A DNA stretch of 64,000 nucleotides from Desulfuromonadales bacterium (GCA_013377095.1 JACAAY010000003.1:35289-99288); one strand, 5' to 3'. Positions 30,822-41,451 are shown, counted from the stretch's first letter. A program made the numbers and translations. The notes: a model not told the origin generated them from the letters alone.

Positions 30822-33800
30822 ATGAATCAGTTACGCAGTATTTTTTGTCTGGTCGTTCTGACCCTGTTCCTGCTGAGCGCCCTGCCTGCGTTCGCGATTA
30901 CACCCACACTGACCATCGGTGCTCCGTCGGCCACGGCCACCAAAAACGGGCCGGTTTCCTATACGCTCACCTACACCAACGCAACGACCGTTACCCTGAC
31001 AACCGGCGATATCACGCTCAACACATCCGGCACGGCTACCGGCACGGTTTCCATCAGCGGCACGGGAGCTTCGACCAGGGTGGTCAATATTGATGCAATC
31101 AGCGGTGACGGCTCGATCGGGATTTCCGTGGCCGGCGGCACCGCCTCCGATGATGTGGGCAACGCCGCTCCGGCAGCCAGTTCAGCAACGTCGTTCAAAG
31201 CGGACAACACCGCCCCCGTTATCAGTATCAGTTCTCCCACGTTCAGCGGCACCAGGACCGGACCGGTAAGCTACACCGTGACCTACACCGACGCCAACTT
31301 CAACATCAGCACCCTGAAAGCGGCGGACATAACCCTCAACAGCACCGGCACCGCCAACGGCTCAGTGGCCGTTACCGGCACCGGCATCACCCGTACGGTC
31401 ACCATCAGCGCCATCACCGGTGAAGGCTCCCTGGGAATTTCCATCGGGCCCGGCACCGCCAGTGACCAGGCCGGCAATACGGCGCCGGCCGTTGGCCCCA
31501 GCGCCACCTTCACCTGCGACAGTATCCCCCCCACGCTCTCCGTTGGCACCCCGTCGGTCGCCTTTACCAAAGCGGGACCGGTGAGCTATACCCTGACCTA
31601 TGCCGACACCAATTTCAGCGCCAGCACCCTGGTACCGGCCAATATCACGCTGCTCAAAACCGGCAGCGCCACCGGCAGTGTCTCTTCCGTCACCGGCAGC
31701 GGTACAACCCGCACCGTGACCATCGGTTCCGTTTCCGGCACCGGCACCCTGGCCATCTCCATCGTCGCCGCCACGGCTACTGACCAGGCCGGCAACACGG
31801 CTCCCGCCCTTGTTTCCAGCACCCCCTTTATCGTCGACAACACCAATCCGACCATCAGTATCGGTGCCCCATCCTCCCCCCATACCGCCAGCGGTCCGGT
31901 TACGTACACGGTTACCTATGGCGATACGAATTTTGACACCAGCAGCCTTTCGATCGGCAATATCATCCTGACCAGAACCGGGACCGCCGACGGCATCGTC
32001 TCGGTTGACGGCGGTTCCGGCAGTGTCCGTACCGTTACCATCAGCTCCATCACCGGCAACGGCACCCTCAAGTTCTCCATTGCCGCCGGTACCGCCGTGG
32101 ACCTGCTGGGCAATCTGGCTCCCGCTTCGGGTGTGAGTGCCACCATCACGGTGGATAACACTGCCCCGACCGTCAGCATCGGGCCCCCGTCGATCACCGG
32201 TACCAAAACCGGTCCGGTAAGCTTTGTGGTTACCTACGCCGATGCCAACTTCAATTCCAGTACCCTGGTGCCGGCCAACATTACCCTGAACAAGACCGGT
32301 ACCGCCAGCGGCAGCGTAGCGGTGACCGGCACCGGCACAACCCGCACCGTGACCATCAGTTCCATTACCGGAGAAGGCACGCTTGGCATTTCCCTGCCGG
32401 CAGGCACCGGCAGCGACCTGGCCGGCAACAGCGCCCCGGCCGCCGGCCCCAGCGCCACCTTCACCTGCGACAGCATTCTGCCGGTCATCAGCGTCGGCGC
32501 TCCGTCACTATCCAGCACCAAGAGCGGTCCGGTGACCTATACCGTTACCTATACCGATACCAACTTCAGCGCCAGCACCCTGACCGCGGCCAATGTCACC
32601 CTGTCCAAGACCGGCACCGCCACCGGTACCGTCAGTGTCGACAGCGGTAGCGGCGCAACCCGTACGGTCACCATCAACTCCATCAGCGGTACCGGCACCC
32701 TGGCCATTTCCATTGCTGCCGGCACCGCCCGGGATGTGGCCGGAAACCTGGCGCCGCTCTCCGGCTCCAGCACCAGCTTCATTGTTGACAATACCAATCC
32801 GGCCATCGGCATTGGCTCACCATCCGTTGCTTACACCGGCAGCGGTTCGGTGACCTACACCGTCAGCTATACGGACACCAACTTCATCTCCAGTAGCCTT
32901 TCCCTGGCAGATATAACCCTCAACACAACCGGTACCGCCACCGGTACCGTTTCGGTGGGGAGCGGCACCGGCGCCAGCCGAACCGTCACCATCAGCGCCA
33001 TCAGCGGTGAGGGCAGCCTGGGGATTTCCATCGGCGCCGGCACCGGTGTTGACATAACCGGCAACACCGCCCCCGCTTCGGCGGCCAGCACAGTGGTCAC
33101 GGTGGACAATACCTCCCCGACCATCAGCATCGGCTCCCCGTCGGCAACCACGACCAGAACCGGACCGGTGAGCTACGTGATCAGCTATGGCGATGCCAAT
33201 TTCAGCACCAGCAGCCTGGCCCCGGCCCAGGTCACCCTGATCAGCACCGGCACCGCCACCGGTACGATCGCCGTGACCGGCACCGGCACTACCCGTACCG
33301 TCACCATCAGCGCCATCAGCGGTGACGGCACCCTGGGAATCTCCATCGCTTCCGGCACCGCCAGTGACCTGGCCGGTAACACGGCACCCGCCGCCGGTCC
33401 TAGCGCCACCTTCCTGGTGGACAATACGGCGCCGACCATCAGTGTCGGCTCCCCTTCGGTTGCCAGCACCAGGGGTGGCCCGGTAACCTACTCGGTGACC
33501 TATGCCGACGCAAATTTTAGCAGCAGTCTCGCTCTGACGGCGACGAGCGTCACCCTGGTCAAGACCGGCAGCGCAACCGGCACCGTTACGGTCGACAATG
33601 GCACCGGCCAGGTGCGGACCCTGACGATCAGCAATATTTCCGGTACCGGTACCCTGGGGATCTCCATTGCCAAGGATACCGCCAGCGATACATCAGGCAA
33701 CAAAGCTCCGGTTTCCGGTAACAGTACACTTTTCATCGTTGACAACACCGCTCCGACCATTACGGTCAGCGCTCCTTCGGCTGTTCGCACCTCCAGCGGT

Positions 33801-36800
33801 CCGGTCTCCTATACGGTGACCTACAGCGATACCAATCCCGGCCCGGTTACCCTGTCGCAGGCAGATATCACCCTCAATGCCACCGGTACGGCCACCGGTA
33901 CGGTTTTCGTCAGTGGTTCCGGCAGCACCCGCACTGTGACCATCAGTTCCATCAGCGGAGACGGCACTCTGGGGATTTCCATCGCATCCGGCACCTGCAG
34001 CGATGTGGCCGGCAATTCGGCTCCCGCCACCGCCCCCAGCGCCACCTTTACGGTGGATAACAGCGCCCCGACCATCAGTATCGGCGCACCATCCACAACC
34101 AGCACCAAAACCGGCCCGGTAAGCTATACGGTGACCTATGCCGACGCCAGCTTCAACGCCACGACCCTGACCTCCGCAAACGTTACGCTGATCAGGACCG
34201 GCACCGCCACCGGCACGGTTGCCGTCAGCGGCACGGGCGCAACGACTTCGGGCGCGACCCGCACCGTGACCATCTCGTCCATCAGCGGTGAAGGTTCGCT
34301 ACGCATCAGTATCGCCGCCAACACCGCCAGCGACCTGCTGGGCAACAGCGCCCCCGCATCGGCAGTCAGCGCAGCGTTCTCGGTGGACAGTTTTGCTCCC
34401 ACGGTGAGCATAAGCGCCCCGACTGTCGCAGCCACCAAAACCGGTCCGGTGAGCTATACGGTGACCTATGCCGATGCCAACTTCAACACCAGCACCCTGC
34501 TCCCGGCAAACATAACCCTCAACAGGACCGGCAATCCCAGCGGTACGGTCAGCGTGAGCGGCTCGGGAACCAGTTATACGGTGACTATCAGTTCCATCAG
34601 CGGGACCGGCACCATGGGTATCTCCATCGGCGCCGGTACGGCCAGCGACCTGGCAGGCAACAGTGCGCCGGCCGTCGGTCCCAGCGCAACCTTCATCGCG
34701 GACAGCCTTGTCCCGGTGATCACCATCGGCGCTCCGTCGGCTACAATCGCCTCAACCGGTCCCATAACCTATACGGTGACCTACGCTGATGCCAACTTTG
34801 CCGGCAGCACCCTGACCGCGGCAGATATCACGCTCAACAAAACCGGCAGCGCCACCGGAACCGTTTCTGTTGATAGCGGCAGCGGGGCCAATCGCACCGT
34901 TACCATCAATTCCATCAGTGGAGACGGCACCCTGGGCATCTCCCTGGCCGCCGGCACCAGCAGCGACCTGTCGGGCAACAGCGCACCCTCTGCCGGCCCC
35001 TCCGCCACCTTTACCGTTGATAATTCCCTGCCGCTTTCCGCCATAACCGTGCCGGCCAACAGCTCTTTTGTCAGTGGCGCTTCAACCGTTGTGAGGGGAA
35101 CCGCCGCTGATGCCGCTTCCTTTGTCCAGCGGGTCGAGCTTTCAACGGACAATGGCATGCTCTGGAGCACAGCCAGTGGCAGCAATTCCTGGAGCTTCAC
35201 CTGGGCGCTTCCCCTGGATGGAACCTATCCGGTTCTGGCGCGTGCCGTGGACTCAGCCGGAAATGTCCAGGCTCCTCCCAGCGCCATATCCGTCACCATC
35301 AGCAGTACGCCACCGGAAACCTTTATCTCCTCCGCTCCCAGTGATCCGAGCATCCAGCCGGTCGGCAGCTTTACCTTCAAGTCCAGCAAGCCCGGATCCA
35401 CCTTCGAGTGTATGACCGATTCGGTGGCATTTGTCGCCTGCCAGAGCCCCTACAGCACCGTGGCGCTTGCCGATGGCAGACACAGCCTGACTGTGCGGGC
35501 CAAGGATCCTTCGGGCGCCTACGACCCCTCACCTGCCATCCATACCTGGACGGTGAACAGTTCTGCCAGGATAGCGGTTCTCTCCGGCGTTCCCCCATCT
35601 CCGTCAGCCATAGCCAATGCGGTGATCAGCGTTGCCGGCCCCGGCATTGTCTCATACCAGTTCCAGCTGGATTCGGGAGCCTGGTCGGCGGAAGTTCCGA
35701 TTGCCACACCAATCACCATTTCCGGTTTGACCGACGGTCCACACACGCTGAAAGTCAAGGGGCGGGACTCTCTTGCCAATACACTGCAGAGTATTCCCAC
35801 ATGCGTTATCTGGACCGTTGAGACGACACTGCCGACAACGACCATTTTACGCGCTCCGGCCTCGCTTTCCGCTTCCCCGTCGGGCATGTTCATCTTCCGC
35901 TCGTCAAAGCCGGGCACGACCTTTCTGTGCCAGCTGGACGGAGGCAGTTTTGCTCCCTGCGCCTCGCCCTACACGTACAGTGCGCTCGTTAATGGAACCC
36001 ACTCCCTGGCAGTCAGGGGCATCGATCTGATTGGCAACAGTGAGCCTTCCCCGGCCGGTTATTCCTGGATGATTGATACACTTTCCACAATCGCGGTACT
36101 CTCCAATACACCGCCCGCGCTCACCAACAGCACCACCGCCACCATCCAGGTCTCCGGCCCCGGTATTGTCGCCTACCGCTACAGTCTGGACGCGGGAGCG
36201 TATACCGCCGATGTTGACCCCTCGCTCCCCATTTCCCTCAAGTCGCTGTCAAACGGCGCCCATGCCCTCTCGGTTGTGGGAAAAAACGCTGACGGCATCT
36301 ATCAGACCTCACCGACCAGTATCGTCTGGACAGTGGACACGGTAGCGCCGACCACCACCATCATCAGTCAACCGGCGGCGGTCTCCAATACAGCCACCGG
36401 CAACATAGCCTTTACCAGCTCCAAGCCGGGATCTACCTTTCTGTGCAAACTTGATACTTCAGCAGCCACCATCTGCTCCTCTCCCTACGGATTTGTCGGG
36501 CTCGGCAGCGGGGCCCACAAAGTCACCATAACCGCCACCGATCCAGCCGGCAACATCCAGTCTACGGCCACCACTGCCAGCTGGACCGTGGATATAGTTC
36601 CTCCCACGGCGGCACTTGTCATTACACCTACTGTCGTGCCGGCTCTTACTTACAAGCTGGGGGACGTGGTCACCTTTACCGCCACTTTTAGTAAGGCGAT
36701 GGCAATCTCTCCCGTTCCCCAGATTGTGCTGGGTGGCGGCAATATCCTCTTGGCCGGTGACATGCAGCGGGTCGATGCCACCCATTACACCTACAAGCAC

Positions 36801-38177
36801 ACGGTCGGCGCCGGCAGCGGTACGGTTATCGTCTCCCTGGCAACCGGCACCGATACGTCGGGGAATACGGTAGTGGCCACACCCACCGCCGGTACGACCT
36901 TTACCGTAGTGAAGTCCACCCAAACAATGACCTTTGATCCAATAGCGTCAAGAATGTTGGGTGACGCTCCCTTTGCCCTGAGCGCAACGGTTTCTTCCGG
37001 CCGGCCGATCACCTACAGCAGCTCACGTCCGGATGTAGCCAGCATCAGCGGAAATATGGTCACCATCACCGGTGTCGGAACCACGGTCATCACCGCCAGC
37101 CAGATCAATGACCCCACCTATCTGCCGGTGTCGGCCACCCAGAATTTTACGGTAAGTTACAGCAGCGTTGCGCCCTCCCTGTCCCTCTCAACGCTGCCGG
37201 ACGGCGCGGTGACGGCCGCGGCCACCCTCAATATTTCGGGACTGATCTTTTGTCAGAACGGAACGAAAGCCTTCACAATTAACGGCGTGCCGGTGACGGT
37301 CGCTCAGGGCGGAAGCTTTTCCCAGGCGCTCACCCTCAGACAGGGGGCAAACAGGATTACGTCTGTTGTCATCGACAATGCCGGCCTGATAACCCAGGAC
37401 ACGCGGACTATTACCCTGGAAATTTCCGCACCCGCCTTAACGGTCAGCTCACCGGTTGATAACAGCATGCAGTCGTCAAGTCTTGTCACCATTACCGGAA
37501 CGATCACCGATCCAAGCGCAACGGTCACGGCAGGACTCAACGGAGGAACTCCCCAGTTCGCCGCCATAAATGGAAACAGTTTCAGCATCACGCTCAATCT
37601 TATTCCCGGCCTGAACACCATTTTCATCAGCGCCACCAATCTGGCGGGCACAACGGCAACCCTCAAGCGTACCGTCGTTTTTGACAGCACCCGTCCCGGT
37701 CTGGTCATAACCGATCCGGCGCAGGACACTATCAGTTTAACAAAGACCATGCTGCTCAGTGGAATGGTCACTGACGCCCTCTCCGCAGTCACCGTCTCCA
37801 TCACCATGGATGGGAACAGCTATACGCCGCAGGTTGTCAATGGTGCGTTCCAACAGCAACTTACCTTTGGTGTGGCAAAACAGTACGCCATAACCGTAAC
37901 CGCTACGGATCAAGCCGGCAACAGCTCCACGGTCCAGAGAAATGTCATCTTCTCCCCTGCCTCCAGTGGTGATATCAACAACGATGGCATTGTTGATGTG
38001 AGCGATGCCTTGATGGCGTTGCGCATGGCGGTCGGTCTGATCACCCCCACCGCGGCCGAACTCTCAGCCGGTGACGTCAGTCCGCAGAGCGGCGGAAAAC
38101 CGGCCCCGGATGGGATAATCGACATTTCCGACGCGTTGTTGATTCTCAGGAAGGTGGTTGGTTTGGTAACCTGGTAG
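30822..38177 (+). CDS. Giant secreted Ig-like repeat protein with C-terminal dockerin-like module
   Basis: A 2,451-residue exported protein. The signal peptide is residues 1-25 (MNQLRSIFCLVVLTLFLLSA then LPAFA). Thirteen tandem repeats of about 105 residues fill residues ~27-1400, each opening like ISIGAPS..TKTGPVSYTVTY and closing near ASDLAGNSAPA. Residues ~1500-1930 alternate three domains carrying a Cys pair (SSKPGSTF.C......C.SPY) with two of another type (VSGPGIVSY). Further Ig-like modules lead to a dockerin-like end (2383-2451) with two calcium-loop motifs, DINNDGIVDVSD and PDGIIDISD. It probably works at the cell surface or outside, possibly as adhesin, scaffold partner or secretion substrate. 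I chose the ATG that starts the signal peptide, with AAAGGG upstream. No enzyme domain is visible. Confidence 0.88.
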   Translation: MNQLRSIFCLVVLTLFLLSALPAFAITPTLTIGAPSATATKNGPVSYTLTYTNATTVTLTTGDITLNTSGTATGTVSISGTGASTRVVNIDAISGDGSIGISVAGGTASDDVGNAAPAASSATSFKADNTAPVISISSPTFSGTRTGPVSYTVTYTDANFNISTLKAADITLNSTGTANGSVAVTGTGITRTVTISAITGEGSLGISIGPGTASDQAGNTAPAVGPSATFTCDSIPPTLSVGTPSVAFTKAGPVSYTLTYADTNFSASTLVPANITLLKTGSATGSVSSVTGSGTTRTVTIGSVSGTGTLAISIVAATATDQAGNTAPALVSSTPFIVDNTNPTISIGAPSSPHTASGPVTYTVTYGDTNFDTSSLSIGNIILTRTGTADGIVSVDGGSGSVRTVTISSITGNGTLKFSIAAGTAVDLLGNLAPASGVSATITVDNTAPTVSIGPPSITGTKTGPVSFVVTYADANFNSSTLVPANITLNKTGTASGSVAVTGTGTTRTVTISSITGEGTLGISLPAGTGSDLAGNSAPAAGPSATFTCDSILPVISVGAPSLSSTKSGPVTYTVTYTDTNFSASTLTAANVTLSKTGTATGTVSVDSGSGATRTVTINSISGTGTLAISIAAGTARDVAGNLAPLSGSSTSFIVDNTNPAIGIGSPSVAYTGSGSVTYTVSYTDTNFISSSLSLADITLNTTGTATGTVSVGSGTGASRTVTISAISGEGSLGISIGAGTGVDITGNTAPASAASTVVTVDNTSPTISIGSPSATTTRTGPVSYVISYGDANFSTSSLAPAQVTLISTGTATGTIAVTGTGTTRTVTISAISGDGTLGISIASGTASDLAGNTAPAAGPSATFLVDNTAPTISVGSPSVASTRGGPVTYSVTYADANFSSSLALTATSVTLVKTGSATGTVTVDNGTGQVRTLTISNISGTGTLGISIAKDTASDTSGNKAPVSGNSTLFIVDNTAPTITVSAPSAVRTSSGPVSYTVTYSDTNPGPVTLSQADITLNATGTATGTVFVSGSGSTRTVTISSISGDGTLGISIASGTCSDVAGNSAPATAPSATFTVDNSAPTISIGAPSTTSTKTGPVSYTVTYADASFNATTLTSANVTLIRTGTATGTVAVSGTGATTSGATRTVTISSISGEGSLRISIAANTASDLLGNSAPASAVSAAFSVDSFAPTVSISAPTVAATKTGPVSYTVTYADANFNTSTLLPANITLNRTGNPSGTVSVSGSGTSYTVTISSISGTGTMGISIGAGTASDLAGNSAPAVGPSATFIADSLVPVITIGAPSATIASTGPITYTVTYADANFAGSTLTAADITLNKTGSATGTVSVDSGSGANRTVTINSISGDGTLGISLAAGTSSDLSGNSAPSAGPSATFTVDNSLPLSAITVPANSSFVSGASTVVRGTAADAASFVQRVELSTDNGMLWSTASGSNSWSFTWALPLDGTYPVLARAVDSAGNVQAPPSAISVTISSTPPETFISSAPSDPSIQPVGSFTFKSSKPGSTFECMTDSVAFVACQSPYSTVALADGRHSLTVRAKDPSGAYDPSPAIHTWTVNSSARIAVLSGVPPSPSAIANAVISVAGPGIVSYQFQLDSGAWSAEVPIATPITISGLTDGPHTLKVKGRDSLANTLQSIPTCVIWTVETTLPTTTILRAPASLSASPSGMFIFRSSKPGTTFLCQLDGGSFAPCASPYTYSALVNGTHSLAVRGIDLIGNSEPSPAGYSWMIDTLSTIAVLSNTPPALTNSTTATIQVSGPGIVAYRYSLDAGAYTADVDPSLPISLKSLSNGAHALSVVGKNADGIYQTSPTSIVWTVDTVAPTTTIISQPAAVSNTATGNIAFTSSKPGSTFLCKLDTSAATICSSPYGFVGLGSGAHKVTITATDPAGNIQSTATTASWTVDIVPPTAALVITPTVVPALTYKLGDVVTFTATFSKAMAISPVPQIVLGGGNILLAGDMQRVDATHYTYKHTVGAGSGTVIVSLATGTDTSGNTVVATPTAGTTFTVVKSTQTMTFDPIASRMLGDAPFALSATVSSGRPITYSSSRPDVASISGNMVTITGVGTTVITASQINDPTYLPVSATQNFTVSYSSVAPSLSLSTLPDGAVTAAATLNISGLIFCQNGTKAFTINGVPVTVAQGGSFSQALTLRQGANRITSVVIDNAGLITQDTRTITLEISAPALTVSSPVDNSMQSSSLVTITGTITDPSATVTAGLNGGTPQFAAINGNSFSITLNLIPGLNTIFISATNLAGTTATLKRTVVFDSTRPGLVITDPAQDTISLTKTMLLSGMVTDALSAVTVSITMDGNSYTPQVVNGAFQQQLTFGVAKQYAITVTATDQAGNSSTVQRNVIFSPASSGDINNDGIVDVSDALMALRMAVGLITPTAAELSAGDVSPQSGGKPAPDGIIDISDALLILRKVVGLVTW
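30897..35028 (+). repeat. 13 tandem ~315-bp coding repeats (Ig-like domains)
   Basis: Coding repeats of roughly 315-320 bp, each one Ig-like domain, run in tandem without a break. Copies are close at the protein level but vary in DNA sequence, so they are not recent exact duplications. Same-period open frames on the opposite strand are a side effect of these repeats. Confidence 0.88.
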
Positions 38178-38231
38178 GATGATGAAATATTCAGCGGATC
38201 AGTGACAACTACAGCTTGACGGCAACCATCC

Positions 38232-38257
38232 CGCCCCCCTTTGAAAAAAGGGGGGCG
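38232..38257. terminator. Hairpin between the giant gene and dnaJ-type gene
   Basis: CGCCCCCCTTT and AAAGGGGGGCG form an 11-bp stem with loop GAAA. It separates two convergent genes. No long T-run follows, so it could act in both directions with modest strength. Confidence 0.6.
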
Positions 38258-38278
38258 TTCCACTGCAACACTGCAGCA

Positions 38279-39178
38279 TTACAAACCCTTCTGGGCCAGT
38301 TCCTCCACCAGCTTTTTCTGCTCCGGGTTGAGCGCCTCCGGTACATGCACGCCGATTTTCACATACAGATCACCCTTGGTGTTTGAAGAGAGGGTCTTGA
38401 CACCGCACCCTTTCAACCTGATCTTTGTACCGGGCTGAATGCCGGCCGGCACCTTGATGCGCTTATCTCCCTCCAGGGTCGGAACGTCCAGCGAGACACC
38501 CAGGCAGGCGGCGCTGTAGGGGATCGAGCGCTCCACGAAGAGGTCGCCGCCATCGCGGATGAAAACCGGATCCGGCAGGGTGCGGATGATCAGGAACAGA
38601 TCGCCGGCCGGCCCCCCCCCCTCTCCCTGGCCACCCTTGCCACTGATGCGGATCTTGCTGCCGTTATCAACACCGACCGGAATCTTGACCTTCAACTCTT
38701 CACGGACGCCGTTACGGCGGAAGGCGATCACCTTTTCCGCCCCCTGGACCGCATCCCTGAAACTGACATCGGTTTCCATCTCCAGATCTGAGCCCCGTTG
38801 CGGTCCTGCCCGGAATCCGCCCCGACCTCCCCTGCCGCCTCTGCCGCCGCCGAACAGGCGCGAAAAGATATCTTCGCCCCCACCCATGCCCATGTCCCGG
38901 AAGGTTCCGCCAAAGTCGAAATTGCGGAAGATGTCCTCCTGGCTGTACTGTTTGTGGAAGCCGCTCGAGCCGTAGGTATCGTACTCTTCCTTCTTCTTCG
39001 GGTCGGAGAGTACGGCGTAGGCCTCGTTGATCTCCTTGAACTTGTCCTCGGCGGACTTGTCGCCGGGGTTGCGGTCGGGGTGGTATTTGACCGCCAACTT
39101 GCGGAACGCCTTCTTGATTTCGTCTGGGGTGGCGCTTTTGTCCAGCCCGAGTGTTTTGTAATATTCCGTCTGTGCCAT
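38279..39178 (-). CDS. DnaJ-family co-chaperone (CbpA-like, no zinc finger)
   Basis: A 299-residue J protein starting [20 protein letters not shown]. The J domain (residues ~4-70) contains the HPD motif in [10 protein letters not shown] Gly/Phe/Arg-rich linker (about 80-125) is followed directly by the two C-terminal substrate-binding domains ([14 protein letters not shown] to the end). The four CxxCxGxG repeats of DnaJ proper are missing, so this is a CbpA-type protein. It stimulates DnaK ATPase and binds unfolded clients. The start at 39178 has AAAGGA upstream. Confidence 0.92.
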   Translation of the reverse strand: MAQTEYYKTLGLDKSATPDEIKKAFRKLAVKYHPDRNPGDKSAEDKFKEINEAYAVLSDPKKKEEYDTYGSSGFHKQYSQEDIFRNFDFGGTFRDMGMGGGEDIFSRLFGGGRGGRGGRGGFRAGPQRGSDLEMETDVSFRDAVQGAEKVIAFRRNGVREELKVKIPVGVDNGSKIRISGKGGQGEGGGPAGDLFLIIRTLPDPVFIRDGGDLFVERSIPYSAACLGVSLDVPTLEGDKRIKVPAGIQPGTKIRLKGCGVKTLSSNTKGDLYVKIGVHVPEALNPEQKKLVEELAQKGL

Positions 39179-39320
39179 GGGGGGTCCTTTTGAAATTATT
39201 CCAACGTGTATGGGAACAATGTATGTCGCCTTGTCCGGCATGTCAATACAGCCGTCGGTCTATGCCTTGACAGCCACTTTACCCGCACGTACTATCACTG
39301 ACATGGAGGGAGCGCATCCC

Positions 39321-40730
39321 ATGAAAAAAGTGATCATCATCGGTGGTGGCATCTCCGGTCTGGCAACCGCCTGGTTGTTGCGGGACAGGGCTCGGGCAGC
39401 CGGTATCGAGCTGGATCTGGCGCTGCTGGAAAAGGAAGAGCTGCCGGGGGGCAAGATCAGGAGTATCCGGGAAGAGGGGTACATCTGCGAGTGGGGCCCC
39501 AACGGTTTTCTGGACAGCAAGCCCCAGACGCTTGACCTGTGCACCGCCATCGGTGTCAGTGGCAAGCTGCACCGCAGCAACGACAACGCCCGCAAACGCT
39601 TTATTTTTTCCGGCGGCGAACTGCACCGCCTGCCCGAAGGGGGGCCCTCATTCCTCAAGAGCCGCCTGATCTCCTGGCCCGGCAAGCTGCGGCTGGCTCT
39701 GGAGCCGACCCCCCTGGTCCCCGGGCCTCCGAAGGGGGTGGATGAATCCCTGGCCGACTTTGCTCGCCGCCGTCTGGGCCGGGAGGCGCTGGACAAGCTG
39801 ATCGCTCCCATGGTATCGGGCATTTTTGCCGGTGACCCGGAGACCATGTCGCTGGTCTCCTGTTTTCCGCGCATTGCCGAGCTGGAGCGGGATTATGGCG
39901 GCCTGATCAGGGCCATGATTATGTTGGCCAGAAAGAAGAAGCAGGAACGGGCAGCCGGCAAGGCGGTTTCCAGCGCTGCCGGTCCGGGCGGGGTATTGAC
40001 CTCCTTCCGCGAGGGGATCCAGTCTCTGACCGATGCGCTTGCCGCGTCCCTGGGTGAGGTTGTCAAACCGGGCAAAGAGGTTGCGAAGGTGGCTCGGGGA
40101 GCAGGTGGCGCCTGGAAAATAGGCTGTGAAGACGGGAGCGAACATGATGCCGATCTGGTCATCGTTGCCTCACCCGCCTATGCGGCGGCGGAGATGCTCA
40201 CCGGCTGTGATGATGGGTTGTCGATTCTGCTGCGCCAGATCCCCTACGCCAGTATGACGGTGGTCTGTTTCGGCTATGAGCGGGAGAGGATCAGTCACCC
40301 CCTGGACGGTTTCGGCTACCTGATCACGAAGAAGGAAGGGCGCAGCACCCTCGGTACCCTGTGGGATTCCAGCATGTTCGAGCAGCGGGCGCCCGAGGGG
40401 AAGGTGCTGCTGCGCAGCATGATGGGTGGGGCCTGTTTTCCGGAGTACGTCAAGTTCAGCGATGATGAGGTGGTTGCACGGGTTAGGAAGGACCTGAAGG
40501 CAACCATGGGGATCGATGCCGAGCCATCCTTCATCAGGATTTTCCGCCACCCCCAGGCCATCCCCCAGTATGTCGTCGGTCACGGCAAACGGCTGCAGGC
40601 GCTGGAAGAGCGACTTGGCGGCCTGCCCGGACTGATCCTGACCGGCAACTCCTATCGGGGCATCGGCCTGAATGACTGCGTGGCAGCGGCGCAACGGGCC
40701 GCGGATCAGGTTATGGAGCTGGTGCGCTGA
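39321..40730 (+). CDS. hemY: Protoporphyrinogen oxidase, HemY/PPOX type
   Basis: A 469-residue FAD amine-oxidase-fold protein. It starts MKKVIIIGGGISGLATAWLL (dinucleotide-binding GGGISGLATA) and has PGGKIRSIREEGYICEWGPNGFL, typical of the PPOX family. The C-terminal TGNSYRGIGLNDCVAAAQRAAD completes FAD binding. It oxidises protoporphyrinogen IX to protoporphyrin IX in haem synthesis. I chose the ATG at 39321 with GGAGGG 10 bases upstream; earlier starts reach into the divergent J-protein promoter. The gene is also called hemG in some annotations. Confidence 0.9.
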   Translation: MKKVIIIGGGISGLATAWLLRDRARAAGIELDLALLEKEELPGGKIRSIREEGYICEWGPNGFLDSKPQTLDLCTAIGVSGKLHRSNDNARKRFIFSGGELHRLPEGGPSFLKSRLISWPGKLRLALEPTPLVPGPPKGVDESLADFARRRLGREALDKLIAPMVSGIFAGDPETMSLVSCFPRIAELERDYGGLIRAMIMLARKKKQERAAGKAVSSAAGPGGVLTSFREGIQSLTDALAASLGEVVKPGKEVAKVARGAGGAWKIGCEDGSEHDADLVIVASPAYAAAEMLTGCDDGLSILLRQIPYASMTVVCFGYERERISHPLDGFGYLITKKEGRSTLGTLWDSSMFEQRAPEGKVLLRSMMGGACFPEYVKFSDDEVVARVRKDLKATMGIDAEPSFIRIFRHPQAIPQYVVGHGKRLQALEERLGGLPGLILTGNSYRGIGLNDCVAAAQRAADQVMELVR

Positions 40731-40731
40731 A

Positions 40732-41451
40732 ATGACGCCCATGACTGATGATGGGGTGGTTTTCAATGGGGTAGTGATCCCATTTAGCTACTGCCGTTCC
40801 CGCAGGAAAACGCTGGGTATGACGGTCAGGCCAGACAAGTTGGTGATGGTCCGGGCGCCGCTTCGTACACCCCTGGGGCAGATCAGGGATTTCGTTGCCC
40901 GCAAGGGCGCCTGGATCATCAAGGTCTGGCAACGGTTTGACAGCCTGCCGCCAAAATCGACGCAGAGCTATGGCAGGGACGCAAGTATTCTGTTTCAGGG
41001 GCGGAAGTATCCGTTACGTATCCAGCTGGGTGCACGTGAAGCGGTTTCGCTCCATGAGGATGCGCTGGTTGTGCAGACCCCGCAGGAGCATAGCGGCGAA
41101 AAACTGCACGGGCTGATTGAAGCCTGGTACCGTCAGCGGGCCGTGGAACTGTTCAGCGAACGGTTGCAGCTGTGCCATGGCAGCATGCGTGCGGAAGGGT
41201 TTCCACTACCGGCCATGGTGATCCGCAGCATGAAAAGCCGTTGGGGCAGCTACTCCTACCGGACTGGCCGGATCAGTCTTAACCTGCAGCTGATCAAAGC
41301 GCCGGAGGCCTGTCTCGATTATGTGATCATCCATGAGCTCTGCCACATCAGGGTGCCAAACCACGGACCGCGTTTCTGGAGGCTCGTCAGCCGCTATGCA
41401 CCTGATCACACCGGGTTGCGCAAACAGCTCAGGAGTTGTGTGATACTCTGA
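40732..41451 (+). CDS. YgjP-like (DUF45) metallopeptidase-domain protein
   Basis: A 239-residue protein of the YgjP/WLM-like family. The zinc motif is HELCHIRVPNHGPRFW at about residue 201 (HExxH plus a downstream His), preceded by MKSRWGSYSYRTGRISLN, the usual family block. The N-terminal part has the RRKTLGMTVRPDKLVMVRAP strand pattern. Members are thought to be zinc proteases, sometimes encoded near restriction genes; none is here. The ATG lies 1 base after the hemY stop, so it is probably cotranscribed. The biological target is unknown. Confidence 0.85.
   Translation: MTPMTDDGVVFNGVVIPFSYCRSRRKTLGMTVRPDKLVMVRAPLRTPLGQIRDFVARKGAWIIKVWQRFDSLPPKSTQSYGRDASILFQGRKYPLRIQLGAREAVSLHEDALVVQTPQEHSGEKLHGLIEAWYRQRAVELFSERLQLCHGSMRAEGFPLPAMVIRSMKSRWGSYSYRTGRISLNLQLIKAPEACLDYVIIHELCHIRVPNHGPRFWRLVSRYAPDHTGLRKQLRSCVIL

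Noticed and set aside
30897..35028. Regular repeats that might be taken for a CRISPR array
   Set aside because: The unit is about 315 bp, coding in one frame and diverged. CRISPR repeats are short and nearly identical with unique spacers.
31250..35200. Series of ~95-residue minus-strand open frames at regular spacing inside the giant gene
   Set aside because: They repeat with the same period as the Ig-like domains, have low-complexity Val/Pro/Leu sequence and no ribosome-binding sites. They are shadows of the coding repeats.
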